From Aurifilum marmelostoma (Eukaryota > Ascomycota > Sordariomycetes > Diaporthales > Cryphonectriaceae): a stretch of DNA of 64,000 nt. This document shows positions 42,179-52,881 of this stretch, in pieces. The notes below the pieces were generated by a model. The model saw only the letters and a list, made by a program, of their open reading frames with translations. It did not search any database and had not been told where the DNA came from. The stretch is taken from NCBI GenBank assembly GCA_027559495.1, contig JAMXSV010000024.1, forward strand, positions 2,108,001-2,172,000, read 5' to 3'. Position 1 is the first letter of the stretch; each line of letters opens with the position of its first letter. Both the position numbers and the translations under genes were made by a program.

Positions 42179-43231
42179 CTACCTCCTCGTTCTCCCTCCA
42201 CCACCACCACCACCACCACCACCTGACCGCTTACTCGCCTTCCCCAGAGCCGGACCGACAACCAAATTCCCGACGGCCGCCTCCGCAAGGTGGCGCATGG
42301 CCACATACTTGATACCCCCCTTCTTCTTTGGCTTAAAGACATGATCCACCACGGCAGCACCCAGCGCGGCCGAGGCGATCTTGGTGCCCTTGACAGGCCA
42401 GGGGATCGAGTCGGTGCCGACCTTGATGGCGGCAACGGTGCCGGCCTGCATGGCCACCTTGGCGGCGTCCTGCCACGGGAAGTTGTCCCAGAACCGTGAT
42501 ATTTCAGCGACGGATGTGGGATCTAGCCTCTTCACCATGTCCTGGACATGTTTGGGCATGGTCCGGATCGACTTGTCCGAGAGGCCTCGCCGCGGGCGTG
42601 GGCGGGTGGTGGCGCGGGATGTTGATCCCGTGTATGTTGATGAGCCTGCCCGGGTGGCGCGCGGCCGGGATGAGGAGGTGGTGTGGTTGCGGTGATGGCG
42701 ATATGACGAGGCAGCCCTCGTCGGCTGGGGACGGGTGATATGGTTGGCATGTGAGCCCGTGTTCGGCTTCGAGGATGTTGATTTGTGTCTTCTATGTCCA
42801 TCGTCGTCGTCGTGGCCGTCTTCTCGTGGGTGGTGGCGTGACGGCGAGGGCGAGCGCCTTCGAGATTGTCCGTGCCGCGAGCGAGTCTGGCTTCTTCTTG
42901 AGGTGCTCTGCGAATCATGGCGTTGTCTGCTATGATGCTCGTCCCTGGCAGGCTCTCTTGTCGCTGCTCTGGGCGAGAAGTACGAGTCCAGAGGGTCCTC
43001 CTCGTTCGAGAGATAGTATTTGTCCTTGGGATCGTAATCAGTGTCCCAGCCGCTGTCGTGTTTCTCTTGGGCCTCTGGCTGGTGATTTGTTTTTATGAGG
43101 GAGTCCTCCCTCTGGACGCCTGGCCGGTAACTACGAGGACGATTGGAGTGCCGACGGCGCGAGCCGTCATCGCTGCTGGTAGAAGCGTCTTTGTAATCGG
43201 CGCTCCTCCCATGTCGCCTCGATGAAGGCAT
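42179..43231 (-). CDS. Ser/Arg/His-rich protein with conserved C-terminal domain, unknown function
   Basis: Not recognised as a named family. The single exon encodes 350 aa from ATG 43231. The first 200 residues are disordered and rich in Ser, Arg and His (RSRHGQSRRRSPSPSRHH). A folded C-terminal part begins at about residue 220 with MPKHVQDMVKRLDPTSVAEI, continues with NFPWQDAAKVAMQAGTVAAI and KIASAALGAAVVDHVFKPKK, and ends in a run of about ten Gly plus RTRR. The alternating Ala/Val/Gly helices look able to sit at a membrane but are short. Proteins of this layout are common in filamentous ascomycetes as uncharacterised proteins. The upstream flank has a short TA microsatellite (about 43239-43251). 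Confidence 0.75.
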   Translation of the reverse strand: MPSSRRHGRSADYKDASTSSDDGSRRRHSNRPRSYRPGVQREDSLIKTNHQPEAQEKHDSGWDTDYDPKDKYYLSNEEDPLDSYFSPRAATREPARDEHHSRQRHDSQSTSRRSQTRSRHGQSRRRSPSPSRHHPREDGHDDDDGHRRHKSTSSKPNTGSHANHITRPQPTRAASSYRHHRNHTTSSSRPRATRAGSSTYTGSTSRATTRPRPRRGLSDKSIRTMPKHVQDMVKRLDPTSVAEISRFWDNFPWQDAAKVAMQAGTVAAIKVGTDSIPWPVKGTKIASAALGAAVVDHVFKPKKKGGIKYVAMRHLAEAAVGNLVVGPALGKASKRSGGGGGGGGGGRTRR

Positions 43232-44997
43232 GTTGTCTTTATATATATATATGTCTTCGAGAAATGGGGTATCTTTTAGAAGAAGAAAGAAGAAGACAAC
43301 AAGGACGCAAAATGGGCGAGAAAGAAAGAAAGAAAGACAAAGCTAGGCTGATGCAATCAACGTTCAAAACAAGAGCTGGACAGTAATCGAAGAGGTTTGG
43401 GGTTTGAGGCTCTCGTCGTTGTTGACAGCTCGCGGGATATTGTTCGATAGTGGAAACTAGTTACCCACCACTTCCATGGTTGATTCGATGCCCGGAAAGT
43501 ATCTCTACTGTTCCTTTTTGTATAAAAGAAAAGGTAGGGTCTGGCAAGCAGAGGAGGGAGGGGGCGGGCGCATGACATGGGGGATGTAATGCAACACCAC
43601 AACCCGCCTGCGGGAATGTGTCACACGCAAGTGCCAACAGGGGGCACAGATAGTTAGTCCGGACCGGCAAGTCAAAAGCCCAACCACTTGCTATTAGTCT
43701 TGAGTTTGATATAGAGTCTCAGTAGATGATATATCGCGAGTGGTACGATGTTGGTGTGGCTGAAAGAGGCCCCGCGCTGTGTGGTTGGTTGGGGGAAAAA
43801 GAGAGACCGGGTTTCGTTTTCTCACCCCTGACAATCAACTGATGTCATTCTGCGTCCCTCTCTCGGACCCCAGACGAGAGAACCAGCAGCCATTCCGAAC
43901 TATGCTGCAGATCCATACGACTTGCTTACAAATTACCATTTTTTTTGAATACTATAGTTTTCACCTTTTTGTAAATAATTTGACATTCCTGTCATGTCTT
44001 GAAAGCTTATGTGCAATAAGGTAGCTGGTGACCACCATGACTGAAAGTCTCATAAATGCCTGAAGGTGTTCAGATGCAACTTGAAAATCGGTATAAAGAT
44101 CAGCTACAGGCTTGTACTATGTACAGTAGCTCATCGTCCTAGGAACTCTACATGCGCTACTGCAGTAGCTGCAGATTGACATCATTAGACCCCGCCCACC
44201 ACGAGCCATCAGGACCCCGCCCTGATTCGCAGGGTTTGGGCATTACGACCCTGCTGAATATCATTCAAGGGTCTTCGACCACCACCAAACAACAAGGGTC
44301 GTCATCGTCGTCGCACTTTTGAGAATTAAAGTATTCCCCACCGCCTTTTCGACGTCAAGCTGCATAGGCACTTATATATACGTGTTGAAGAGAGAGTGAG
44401 GAGACGGCACGATGTGATCGGGCGATGATAGTTTCTCGAACCCTCTCCGGGTGATCCTGCACGAAGCAACTGCTGCGTGGAATAGAAGGGTACATGGTCT
44501 CACGTGGTGATGATGCCGAGATGATCTTCTTGTCTCTTCCTCAGTGTCGAGACAGTGGGAAGGACGAGCCTCATAGGTCCTCCTTTGCCTTTTACATCTG
44601 ATTTATGCCATTGTGTGTCTGTTGCCCGAGTGAGGCTGCGTCAGGGTCTGGCCATTGTAGATCATCCGGCTGATCTATGTTTCTGTATGTAATGACACTA
44701 TGCGGTATGCGATTTGCAACCTCACAGATCTCAGCAGGGGCTCAGGTCTGGCCCGGCCATCCTGTCCATTCTAGAGACAGGCCGGTGCTGGCCGGTCTTT
44801 ATTTGACAGGCCCCACAACAAGGCGCCGTTTTCACACGGTCGCGAGCGGCCCGAAGTAACGGTGGAGAACCGGGGCCGTGGAGATGGAGGAGAGAAGTTT
44901 AGTGGTCAAGTTGCTATATTGTAAGTATTTGTTTACCGTTTGATGAGTATGCAACACTCAAAAAGCCAGCCAGACACTTCCGTATCGACGACAGCAG
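43232..44997. other. Intergenic region without supported gene
   Basis: About 1.77 kb. It begins with the SR-rich gene promoter (TA repeat, GAAA-rich stretch 43318-43336), then low-coding DNA. No gene, RNA or mobile element recognised. Confidence 0.4.
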
Positions 44998-46090
44998 TCA
45001 GGCAGCGGCACGACGCTCTCGCCCGCTGATGAGATACACAGCCGCCCTGACGTCCAGCAGGGGGTCATCCGAGGCCTCGACCCCCGGGACATCTCTGGGA
45101 ATCGGATCAAAGATGATCTGCTTCTGCTCTGCCGCATCATCCTCCACTAGACCTTGCAGGCTGATCGTCCCAAGCTCCACGACCTTCCTCTCCTCTGGCC
45201 AGTGGGCACAGCAGTCATCCGTCACATCACCCTCCTCCGCCACCTGCGCCGTCAGCTTGAAGCCGATTGACCCAGCCTCCAGCAGCCGGGGAACCTCACT
45301 GAACAGGTAATCTTCCGCCTTGCCAGCCACCTCGTCGTCCTTTAGCGTCCTGAATCCCGCCGCGGGCTCGATTCTGTAGCGCACATAGGTGCCGTTCCCG
45401 CCGGCATCGACCAGCTTGAACGCATTGACCGAGAAGAAGCGCTGAGTCGCGAAGCTCTCCGGGGACGGCTTGGGCGCCTGCACAAAAGCCAAGGCCTTGG
45501 GGTGCGTGCCCAGGTACGACTCGATTGTGCCTTCCTTCAGGGCCTGGAAGAAGGCGAGAGCCTCGTCACCGTTGGAGCCAGGGGAAGGCGTCGACGCTGT
45601 GCCCGATGATGTCGGTGTGCTTGCGCCGGGGGTGCGTGGCGAGCTGGAAGCGGAGGGCGAAGCCGTTGGGCTGGGCATTGGACGAGGCGTCGGAGAGGTT
45701 GGGCAGGCCGGTGGCTGTTTATATATTGAGTGAGTATCAATGTTCCGATACACTACTGGGAAGAATTTGGATGCCAGCTGCGCCCACTCACAGTTGGAGA
45801 AACGAGCGATGATTGGGGTGGACGGCTCGTTGAAATGCTGTGCGACAGACAATTTGGCCGCGTCTTCGGTTGGTGTAAAGCTGCCTCTGAGGAGGACGCC
45901 CTTGGCGTGAGCTAGAAACCTGCTGTAAGTATATCTTCATGATGTCTCTTCCTTGCTTGTTATTTTTGAGAACAAAACTGGGGTTGATCTGACCAGGACG
46001 GAATCCAGGATGAGGTCCAAAGATCCCGTGAAGGGTATCAACCAACCCTTTGCCAGTTTCCACCACGTGCACGTTTGCTGGGAGAGGCAT
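44998..46090 (-). CDS. Catalase-like heme peroxidase (small SrpA-type), frameshifted
   Basis: Short catalase-core heme protein (about 310 aa), similar to catalase-related peroxidases rather than full catalases. Exons fit 46090-45994, 45911-45792 and 45714-44998. ATG 46090 begins MPLPANVHVVETGKGLVDTL. Splices build GPHPGFRPAHAKGVLLRGSF (the distal His in HAKG) and IARFSNSTGLPNLSDAS. Downstream are NGFALRFQLATHPRRKHTD, ALAFFQALKEGTIESYLGTH and RFFSVNAFKLVDAGG. The frame breaks after IIGHSVDAFP: as sequenced it ends in WLQR-stop, whereas dropping one base of the G4 run at 45591-45594 gives FPGSNGDEALAFF and leads to the normal end. Either an over-call or a pseudogene. Confidence 0.83.
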
Positions 46091-47000
46091 GTTTTCTATT
46101 TCTTCTCGGGTCTTGTCAGACTCGAGATTCTGAATGGCGATTATTTGTATGGTAGAAATTGGGAGAAGTGTTTCTGGGAATCTCGAGATAAGGCTGTCTA
46201 CCTCGCACAAGCTCTCTATATATATTTATTTCGTCCAATCCCCCAAGAATGGCATCGTCTGTAAGACTATTGATTGAATTACCCGTTTTGGTGTGTAGAT
46301 GCATGATTCCAAATCACAAATTCCACCGCTGTTATTGGGTAGCGGAGATGCTTCCGCCTTATCGCGTTTTGTTCTTTCGTATTCAGCGTACAAGTGCTAT
46401 GCAAGTATTGGAGTAGCCTGATGCTAGCTGAAGAGCACGACATACAGTAGATGCGCGGTTGATACTAAGTATGCTGCTCCGAGCTTGAACTACCCCACTT
46501 CCAATGCATATTATACTGGTCCTTTGTCAGCACCATGATTGCATGCGACAGCTGGAATACCAAACCCCGTCACAGAGATGATTTTACTTGGTCAATATCA
46601 AAGAACTGCGCTTGTAACAGTGAGGCTTGGTATGGTGGGAGTCTTTCTTGCATTGAGTGCATTGCTGGTGATTGGTATGAGATGATTGGTCAATAGCTTA
46701 TCCTGGCTCTGTCCCAGGCTAGTGATGATAAGCAGCCAAGGCAGCATACCTGCTGTGACGGCGGGGACCCCTGCGATCAGGGTCTAAATTGCATCATCCT
46801 CTCCCCCACAGTTGGGCTGGCTGGCTGGCAGCACCTGGTATCCTAGGACTAAATTCGACAGCAGCAGTGCCTGATCGAGGCTTCCTATTGCACCGGACTC
46901 AAAACATCGTCCTCACCACACAAAATAATACGACACAGTCCACGCTGAGCAGCTCAGACGGCCTCCGGGCCAGAGCACTGAACCTCTTTGTCCTCATCAA
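46091..47000. promoter_or_regulatory. Divergent catalase-like/FIG4 upstream region
   Basis: About 910 bases. Contains a small TA repeat near 46215 and no gene. Presumably both promoters; FIG4 has a long leader. Confidence 0.4.
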
Positions 47001-50000
47001 ATGGACAACACAATTGGTGACGAGGGCCCGGACTCGGTGCCTGGCCCTCCATCTCCAGGCGCTGGCGGCATTGGCATTAGCATTGGCACCGACAGGGTCC
47101 CGAATTCGGGTCCTCCCACTCCTGTCAACATTGTTGGCCCTCAAGCCCTCTTTCCACAGCTGCGGCACGACCCAGAGAAGGACGGCCGGCCCGTACCTCC
47201 CAAGTCTGCCTCACACGCTTCGCCGACTGACGAGGCACACGATGACGACGATCCTACCGTGGCGGAGCCCTTTCACCGCACCTCGAGCCCAGATCCAGCA
47301 AGTCGGAGCAGTACACACGGGCTCGCGTCCGAGGAGGATTTTGATGGCGTCACGGGAACTGAGGACCCTGGCGAGGAGGGCAGGCCGAGGAGGAGGCTCG
47401 TACACAAGATGCACAAGTTCAGCCTGTACGAGACGGCGAGCAGGTACTATATCGTGGGAGGAGATGTGACGGAAAAGCGATATCGAATCCTCAAGATCGA
47501 CAGGATGGTCGACGACAGCGACCTGAGCATCACCGACGACAAGATCATCTATACACAGAAGCAGATGAATCAGCTTCTCGATACAATCGATGACGGGAAC
47601 AAGGGCACCGGAGGCATCAGGCTGAAGTGCACAACCTGGGGTCTCCTGGGCTTCATCAAGTTCACTGGGCCCTACTACATGCTGCTCATCACCAAGAGGA
47701 GCATCGTCGCCATGCTCGGTGGCCACTACATCTACCAGATCGAGGGCACGGAGCTCATCCCTCTCACACCCGCCAAGTACAAGACTGACCAGAGGAACAC
47801 CGAAGAGTCTCGATTCCTGTCCATTCTCAACAACCTCGACCTCACCCGGTCCTTCTACTACAGCTACTCATATGATGTCACGCGCACCCTACAGCACAAC
47901 ATCACCAAGGAGCGCATCGCCCTGAACAACGGTCTGCCCTGCTCGGTGGACGACGATCCAAACACGATGTTTGTCTGGAATAGTCATCTCCTGCGACCTG
48001 CTGTGGACGCCCTCAAGGACCCCTTTGACTGGTGTCGTCCCATTATACATGGCTATGTGGACCAGGCTTCGGTGTCAATTTATGGCCGGACTGCGTTCAT
48101 TGCCATCATAGCTCGACGATCCCGGTATTTCGCAGGAGCTCGCTTCCTGAAGCGCGGTGCCAATGATCTCGGATACGTCGCAAACGACGTCGAGACGGAA
48201 CAGATCGTGTCTGAGGCGCTCACCACCTCATTCCACGCGCCCGGTGGGAAGCTTTATGCGAGCCCGGAGTATACGTCCTACGTTCAGCACCGGGGGTCCA
48301 TCCCGCTCTACTGGACACAGGACAATACAGGCGTCACTCCCAAGCCGCCCATCGAGCTCAACCTCGTCGATCCCTTCTACAGCGCCGCTGCGCTGCATTT
48401 TGATAATCTGTTTGAGCGGTATGGCTCGCCCATCTACGTGCTCAACCTGGTAAAGGCCAAGGAGCGGACGCCGCGCGAGTCCAAGCTGCTGGACGAATTC
48501 CGCAGGGCTATCACGTATCTCAACCAGTTCTTGCCCGAGAAGAACCAGATCATTCAGCGCCACTGGGATATGTCGCGCGCCGCCAAGGACCCTGCCCAGG
48601 ACGTCATACAGACCCTTGAGGACATCGCTGAGGATGTCGTCGTGACGACCGGCTTCTTCCAGAACGGCGATGGTGTGATCAGCCCCAAGCGCGTGCAGAA
48701 CGGCGTCGCGCGCACCAACTGCATCGACTGCCTCGACCGGACCAACGCCGCGCAGTTTGTGATCGGCAAGCGTGCGCTCGGTCACCAGCTGCACGCTCTG
48801 GGGATCCTGGGCGACACGGCTATCGAGTACGACACGGACGCGGTCAACCTGTTCACGCACATGTACCATGACCACGGGGACACCATCGCTGTGCAGTACG
48901 GCGGGTCGCAGCTCGTCAACACCATGGAGACGTACCGCAAGATCAACCAGTGGACCAGCCACAGCCGTGACATGATCGAGAGCTTCAAGCGGTACTACAA
49001 CAACTCGTTCATGGACGGGCAGCGGCAGGAGGCCTATAACCTGTTCCTGGGCAATTATATATTCGCGCAGGGGCAGCCCATGCTGTGGGACCTGGCGACG
49101 GATTATTACCTACACCACGCGGACCCGAGGACGTGGGCCAACGAGAGGAAAAGGAGCTATATTGAGTGGTACACGCCCGAGTTCCTCAAGGAGCGCACGC
49201 TGCCAGATTATGCACCGCCCAAGGGCGCCGAGGGCAAGATGCCAGTCTCTTATTTCGACGATTACTGGCTTGAGTACTACCGTCCCTTGACCTTGTCGTC
49301 CCTACAGAAGATGTTCCCGTACAAGATGAACTCGACCATCAAGTATATACCCTTCAAGTCCACACAAGACGGCCGTTACGACCTGAGCCCGTTCCATGTG
49401 CGCGCCCGCACCGAGACGGACGCCGATGGCCACGACAAGCGCAAGCCAAAAAAGGGCGTGACGATACTAGACCCAAACGAAATTGCCAAGGCTGAAGGCG
49501 GCGACGACGACACCGCGTCCATTGCGTCGGGCAAGGCGGGCCACACAAACAAGGGCCTCTCGCTGCAGCGCTGGCTCCACCAGTCGCCTGTCCAGGACAA
49601 GCCCGGCTTCAACGGTACTAGCCCGCACGGCATCATGAAGGAGCCCGCCACGCCGGTGGTGAATGGTAATGTCGAGCAGTCCGCCGAAGCAGGTCAGCCC
49701 AAGGTCAAAGCGACCCCGTTGGAGAAATCGCGCCAGGCACAGTGGACTTTCACGAAAGTCGTTCATGAGTCCCTGAACCCATCCGTCAGCGCGCAAGAGG
49801 CTGAAGACTATATTCGCTACGTCAGCCACCCGCAGAATCTCCCGCTGGTTGTATCTTCCGACACGCCAGCTGATGTGGCCGACAGCGAGTATCAGGAGTA
49901 CATCAATGGGAGCTGGCAGAGCGACGGTCTGTTGCTGGTGCCGCCAGGATCCTCTTCAGGAAGCGCAGGTCTCGCTGGAGGGGCGAATGGTGGTGGCGGC

Positions 50001-50162
50001 GGCCCGGCAGTTGATGACTACTGGCACATGTACTCTGAGCTGCTGAAGGTTGGGGAGGACCCTCTGACGGTGAAGGAGGAGGATGCGCAGAAGAAGCGCT
50101 ACAAGGCTTATGGCAAGTGGCTTCGTGGAAAGAGCCTCTTCAAGCAGCAGCCTGTCGACTAG
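47001..50162 (+). CDS. FIG4: SAC-domain phosphoinositide 5-phosphatase FIG4
   Basis: Vacuole/endosome phosphatase that turns over PI(3,5)P2 and works with Fab1 and Vac14. The single exon encodes 1053 aa, in the range of filamentous fungal Fig4. After a disordered Pro/Ser-rich head, the SAC domain begins at about residue 140 (KFSLYETASRYYIVGGDV), with LLGFIKFTGPYYMLLITKR and YDVTRTLQHN following. The catalytic CX5R(T/S) loop is NCIDCLDRTNAAQF, with the nucleophile Cys near residue 574 and the Arg near 580. The Fig4-typical WYTPEFLKERTLPDY region follows. The C-terminus contains Gly-rich linkers and ends LFKQQPVD. All catalytic residues are present. It converges on TTI2 with only 88 bases between stop codons. 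Confidence 0.96.
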   Translation: MDNTIGDEGPDSVPGPPSPGAGGIGISIGTDRVPNSGPPTPVNIVGPQALFPQLRHDPEKDGRPVPPKSASHASPTDEAHDDDDPTVAEPFHRTSSPDPASRSSTHGLASEEDFDGVTGTEDPGEEGRPRRRLVHKMHKFSLYETASRYYIVGGDVTEKRYRILKIDRMVDDSDLSITDDKIIYTQKQMNQLLDTIDDGNKGTGGIRLKCTTWGLLGFIKFTGPYYMLLITKRSIVAMLGGHYIYQIEGTELIPLTPAKYKTDQRNTEESRFLSILNNLDLTRSFYYSYSYDVTRTLQHNITKERIALNNGLPCSVDDDPNTMFVWNSHLLRPAVDALKDPFDWCRPIIHGYVDQASVSIYGRTAFIAIIARRSRYFAGARFLKRGANDLGYVANDVETEQIVSEALTTSFHAPGGKLYASPEYTSYVQHRGSIPLYWTQDNTGVTPKPPIELNLVDPFYSAAALHFDNLFERYGSPIYVLNLVKAKERTPRESKLLDEFRRAITYLNQFLPEKNQIIQRHWDMSRAAKDPAQDVIQTLEDIAEDVVVTTGFFQNGDGVISPKRVQNGVARTNCIDCLDRTNAAQFVIGKRALGHQLHALGILGDTAIEYDTDAVNLFTHMYHDHGDTIAVQYGGSQLVNTMETYRKINQWTSHSRDMIESFKRYYNNSFMDGQRQEAYNLFLGNYIFAQGQPMLWDLATDYYLHHADPRTWANERKRSYIEWYTPEFLKERTLPDYAPPKGAEGKMPVSYFDDYWLEYYRPLTLSSLQKMFPYKMNSTIKYIPFKSTQDGRYDLSPFHVRARTETDADGHDKRKPKKGVTILDPNEIAKAEGGDDDTASIASGKAGHTNKGLSLQRWLHQSPVQDKPGFNGTSPHGIMKEPATPVVNGNVEQSAEAGQPKVKATPLEKSRQAQWTFTKVVHESLNPSVSAQEAEDYIRYVSHPQNLPLVVSSDTPADVADSEYQEYINGSWQSDGLLLVPPGSSSGSAGLAGGANGGGGGPAVDDYWHMYSELLKVGEDPLTVKEEDAQKKRYKAYGKWLRGKSLFKQQPVD

Positions 50163-50250
50163 GAGGCGTCTAGGCCTGGCGAGTGGCGGTAGTTTAGACG
50201 GAGGTGTCACGTCCAAGAACGCTTGATCCCTCGCTCTACCGATTTCTCTC

Positions 50251-52300
50251 TCAAAGGTCTTTGAAGAGATCTGCGAGAAGAGGTTCTTGTGCGATCAAAG
50301 GAGCTACTTTCTCCTTCAGGCTGCCTCCTCCGTCTTCGCTACTCTTCGTGGCGTTCGAGAGCATGGCTGCCGTCCTGACGAGAGAGGTCTTGACCAACAT
50401 TAGTTTCTTGTTGGGGTCGTTGCTCGTCTCGTCATGCACGTTGAGAAAGCAGACGACCAGAGCCTTGACCATCTCGTCCTGGTACGCAGATGTCGAAAGC
50501 CTCGGCCAACAGTTCAGAATTACCGAATCAAGGGAATGCAGAGCTGCGAGCAGTGTGTCTGGCGCCAGGGGCGCAAAAGGATTCGTCATGACCTCGGAGT
50601 GCATAGGAATAAGATCCTGTACGCATATGATTAGCATTGTTAAGATATCCTCACAAGCAAGCAATTGCAATGGCATTTTCCTGTTTTTTTTTTGGTGTCA
50701 GCAAACTGAACCACTCACCTTCAAATGCTTGACGGCTTGAATGCCCATCTCCCTGATAATGTCGGCCGTCTGCGACAGCAATACACTGACGATCCGCACG
50801 TGCTCTTTGACGTGGAAGTAAGCCGAGAAGACGCCGTCCCGCAACAGCTTATCCAAGAGCCTGGCTCTTGGTGAGCGACTCCCCTCTAACAGCACCTGCT
50901 GGGTCTTGTTGTTGTTTTTGTTCGTGTTCACTTTTTTGGCAAGCGTCAGAAGTGCTGTGTAGGCCGGCCCGAGAACCAGGACCGAATCCTCCTCAGGCGT
51001 GATGCTCGGCAAGAAATGCAGCGTGGGGAAGATGGCATCTTGGAACACGCTGGCGAGGCCGGTGTCTCGCAGGATGGTGTCGGGGAATTTCCCCAGAAAA
51101 GCGTTCAGGATGGCGAGCCCGCGGGCTCGGACCCTGATAGCTCCGTCGTCTGCCAGCGTTAGGAGGACTGGGATGAACAGTGGCCACTGCTTGCTGATGA
51201 GATCTTCCTATTGGTGATGACGATGAACCAACAAAGTCATTCGCAGCTTGACGATTTCAAGAAGGGCTGGGGAAAAGAGACACAACTTACATCCGCCTCT
51301 TGGACAGCCCATTCGAAGACGGCTATTGACCTGTGATCTGCATACTTCCATGGCTTGACCTCCTTGTTTTCATCTGAGAGCCCGCGGTGGGGATCGTCCT
51401 CGTCTGGGAACTCGGCCTTCCTCCCTGATGCCGTGACGCCTTTAGGCCTAGATTTGGAAAACATAGGGCGCAGGTAGCCCTTGAGGATGGTCTCTACTAT
51501 CAGGTCGTTCTTTTGAAAGTGGTTTGAGAGCTGCAGCTGCACCACCTCCCTGGCAAGCCGACCACTCCCTTCTGGTGTCGTCCATGGATATGGCTCTGAC
51601 GCTGTCGTGTGTGAGATGTCGGAAGTACTTGATGCCTCAGCAGCGAAGGAGATGACGGTGAGCAGCGCGTCCTCGCTGAGCGTGGCTGCATAGTCGCTGG
51701 TGCAGATCCACAGTATCTCGACGCCGTAGGGTCCTAGCTCTCGACTCTGGTGCGCGACTTGTTCGTAGTCGGGCGGCTCATCATCTTGTCCTGTTTCTCT
51801 CGTGTGAGTCACGGCTCCTTCGCAAGGTCCTCGTCCTCCTCCTCTGCTTAGTGGCTTCTACACACCTGCACTCTCATCTTCCCCAAAAGATGTCACGCGT
51901 GGGGCAATGGCATCAGAGACCAAGTCACAGAGATGCTGTATAGTCGCTTCATCGCCTGGCTCCCGTGCAAGTCTCTCCTTGCTCTTGAGACAGGCGAGGA
52001 CGGCAATAAGGCTGGTCCTGCAACTCTATGGAGTTCGTAGTCAGTATACACATGCACGGAATATTGTAAATTCTGGAGATAATACCGTCTGTCTCAGGCT
52101 TGATGCCTCATCCAAAAGGCTCGCAAAGGTAATATGCTCAGGCGCGTCTGCGCTCCACACAATGTTAGCTCAGATAGTCCCGCCCGACCAAGACCAGGAT
52201 GAGACCCACGAGCGCGAAGCCTTTGCCAGTCACTGTTCGTAAAGACTGTAGATTCCGGGAGCTTTTCAATGGCTCTCACAAGCTCGGTCCAGGCAGCCAT
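50251..52300 (-). CDS. TTI2: TTT-complex subunit TTI2 (Tel2-interacting protein 2)
   Basis: Tti2 acts with Tel2 and Tti1 as a co-chaperone assembly that matures PIKK kinases (TOR, ATM, ATR). Six exons fit with matching phases: 52300-52234, 52147-52086, 52025-51866, 51796-51291, 51207-50719 and 50616-50251 (549 aa). Coding segments in order: MAAWTELVRAIEKLPEST, APEHITFASLLDEASSLRQT, IQHLCDLVSDAIAPRVTSF, YGVEILWICTSDYAATLSED, KPWKYADHRSIAVFEWAVQ, FIPVLLTLADDGAIRVRARG, and DLIPMHSEVMTNPFAPLAPD at the start of the last exon. The alpha-helical repeat character and these stretches match the Tti2 family. Acceptor 4 (GAGAG) is the least typical site. The small first exons make the N-terminus less certain than the body. 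Confidence 0.84.
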
Positions 52301-52881
52301 GATATTGTGGTTGGGGGTTTCGAAGGCCTAAGGCTGAAGTGTTGGGTGCAGCTCTAAGGTATACATAGCAGCATGGAGGAGTGGTTGCATGAGTGGGCTT
52401 GTGTGCTTTTTTTTTTTAGGGGGGAGGAGTAGTCAGTTAGCGGGTTAGTAGTTGCACATCCTAAAGCTTAGCGATCGGCGGGGCAGAGGGCGCTGGAGTA
52501 GCCGCTCATTACAGGTGATTCCCACTATCAGCTTAGGCCACCCACCGCTAAATAGGCAGGCGGCCAGGCCTCGTTTACCAACCTTCTGTGGTGAGTTTGC
52601 ACCTATGACGCACAATGACAAATAAACTTGACTGTGGACTGTCAAACAAGAATTTCAGGTATGGCTGGAATACGAAGTTCATAATTCTTCCTCATTATAG
52701 GGTTTGTCAAAATAATTCGTGGTGCTAGTTGGAATAGCTGAAAGAGTCACTGGGATCATTTCGAGAAAGCTTGGTTTTGTGAAGTCTATGGGGTATCAAA
52801 ATTATATGACTATCCTCCCCGCCATGCCCAATTTATATCAACTGGAAACCATGCATAGGCAAAAAAGTATGGCGTTGACCA
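52301..52881. other. Intergenic region between TTI2 promoter and CCA1 3' end
   Basis: About 580 bases; T9 run near 52409. No gene recognised. Confidence 0.4.
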
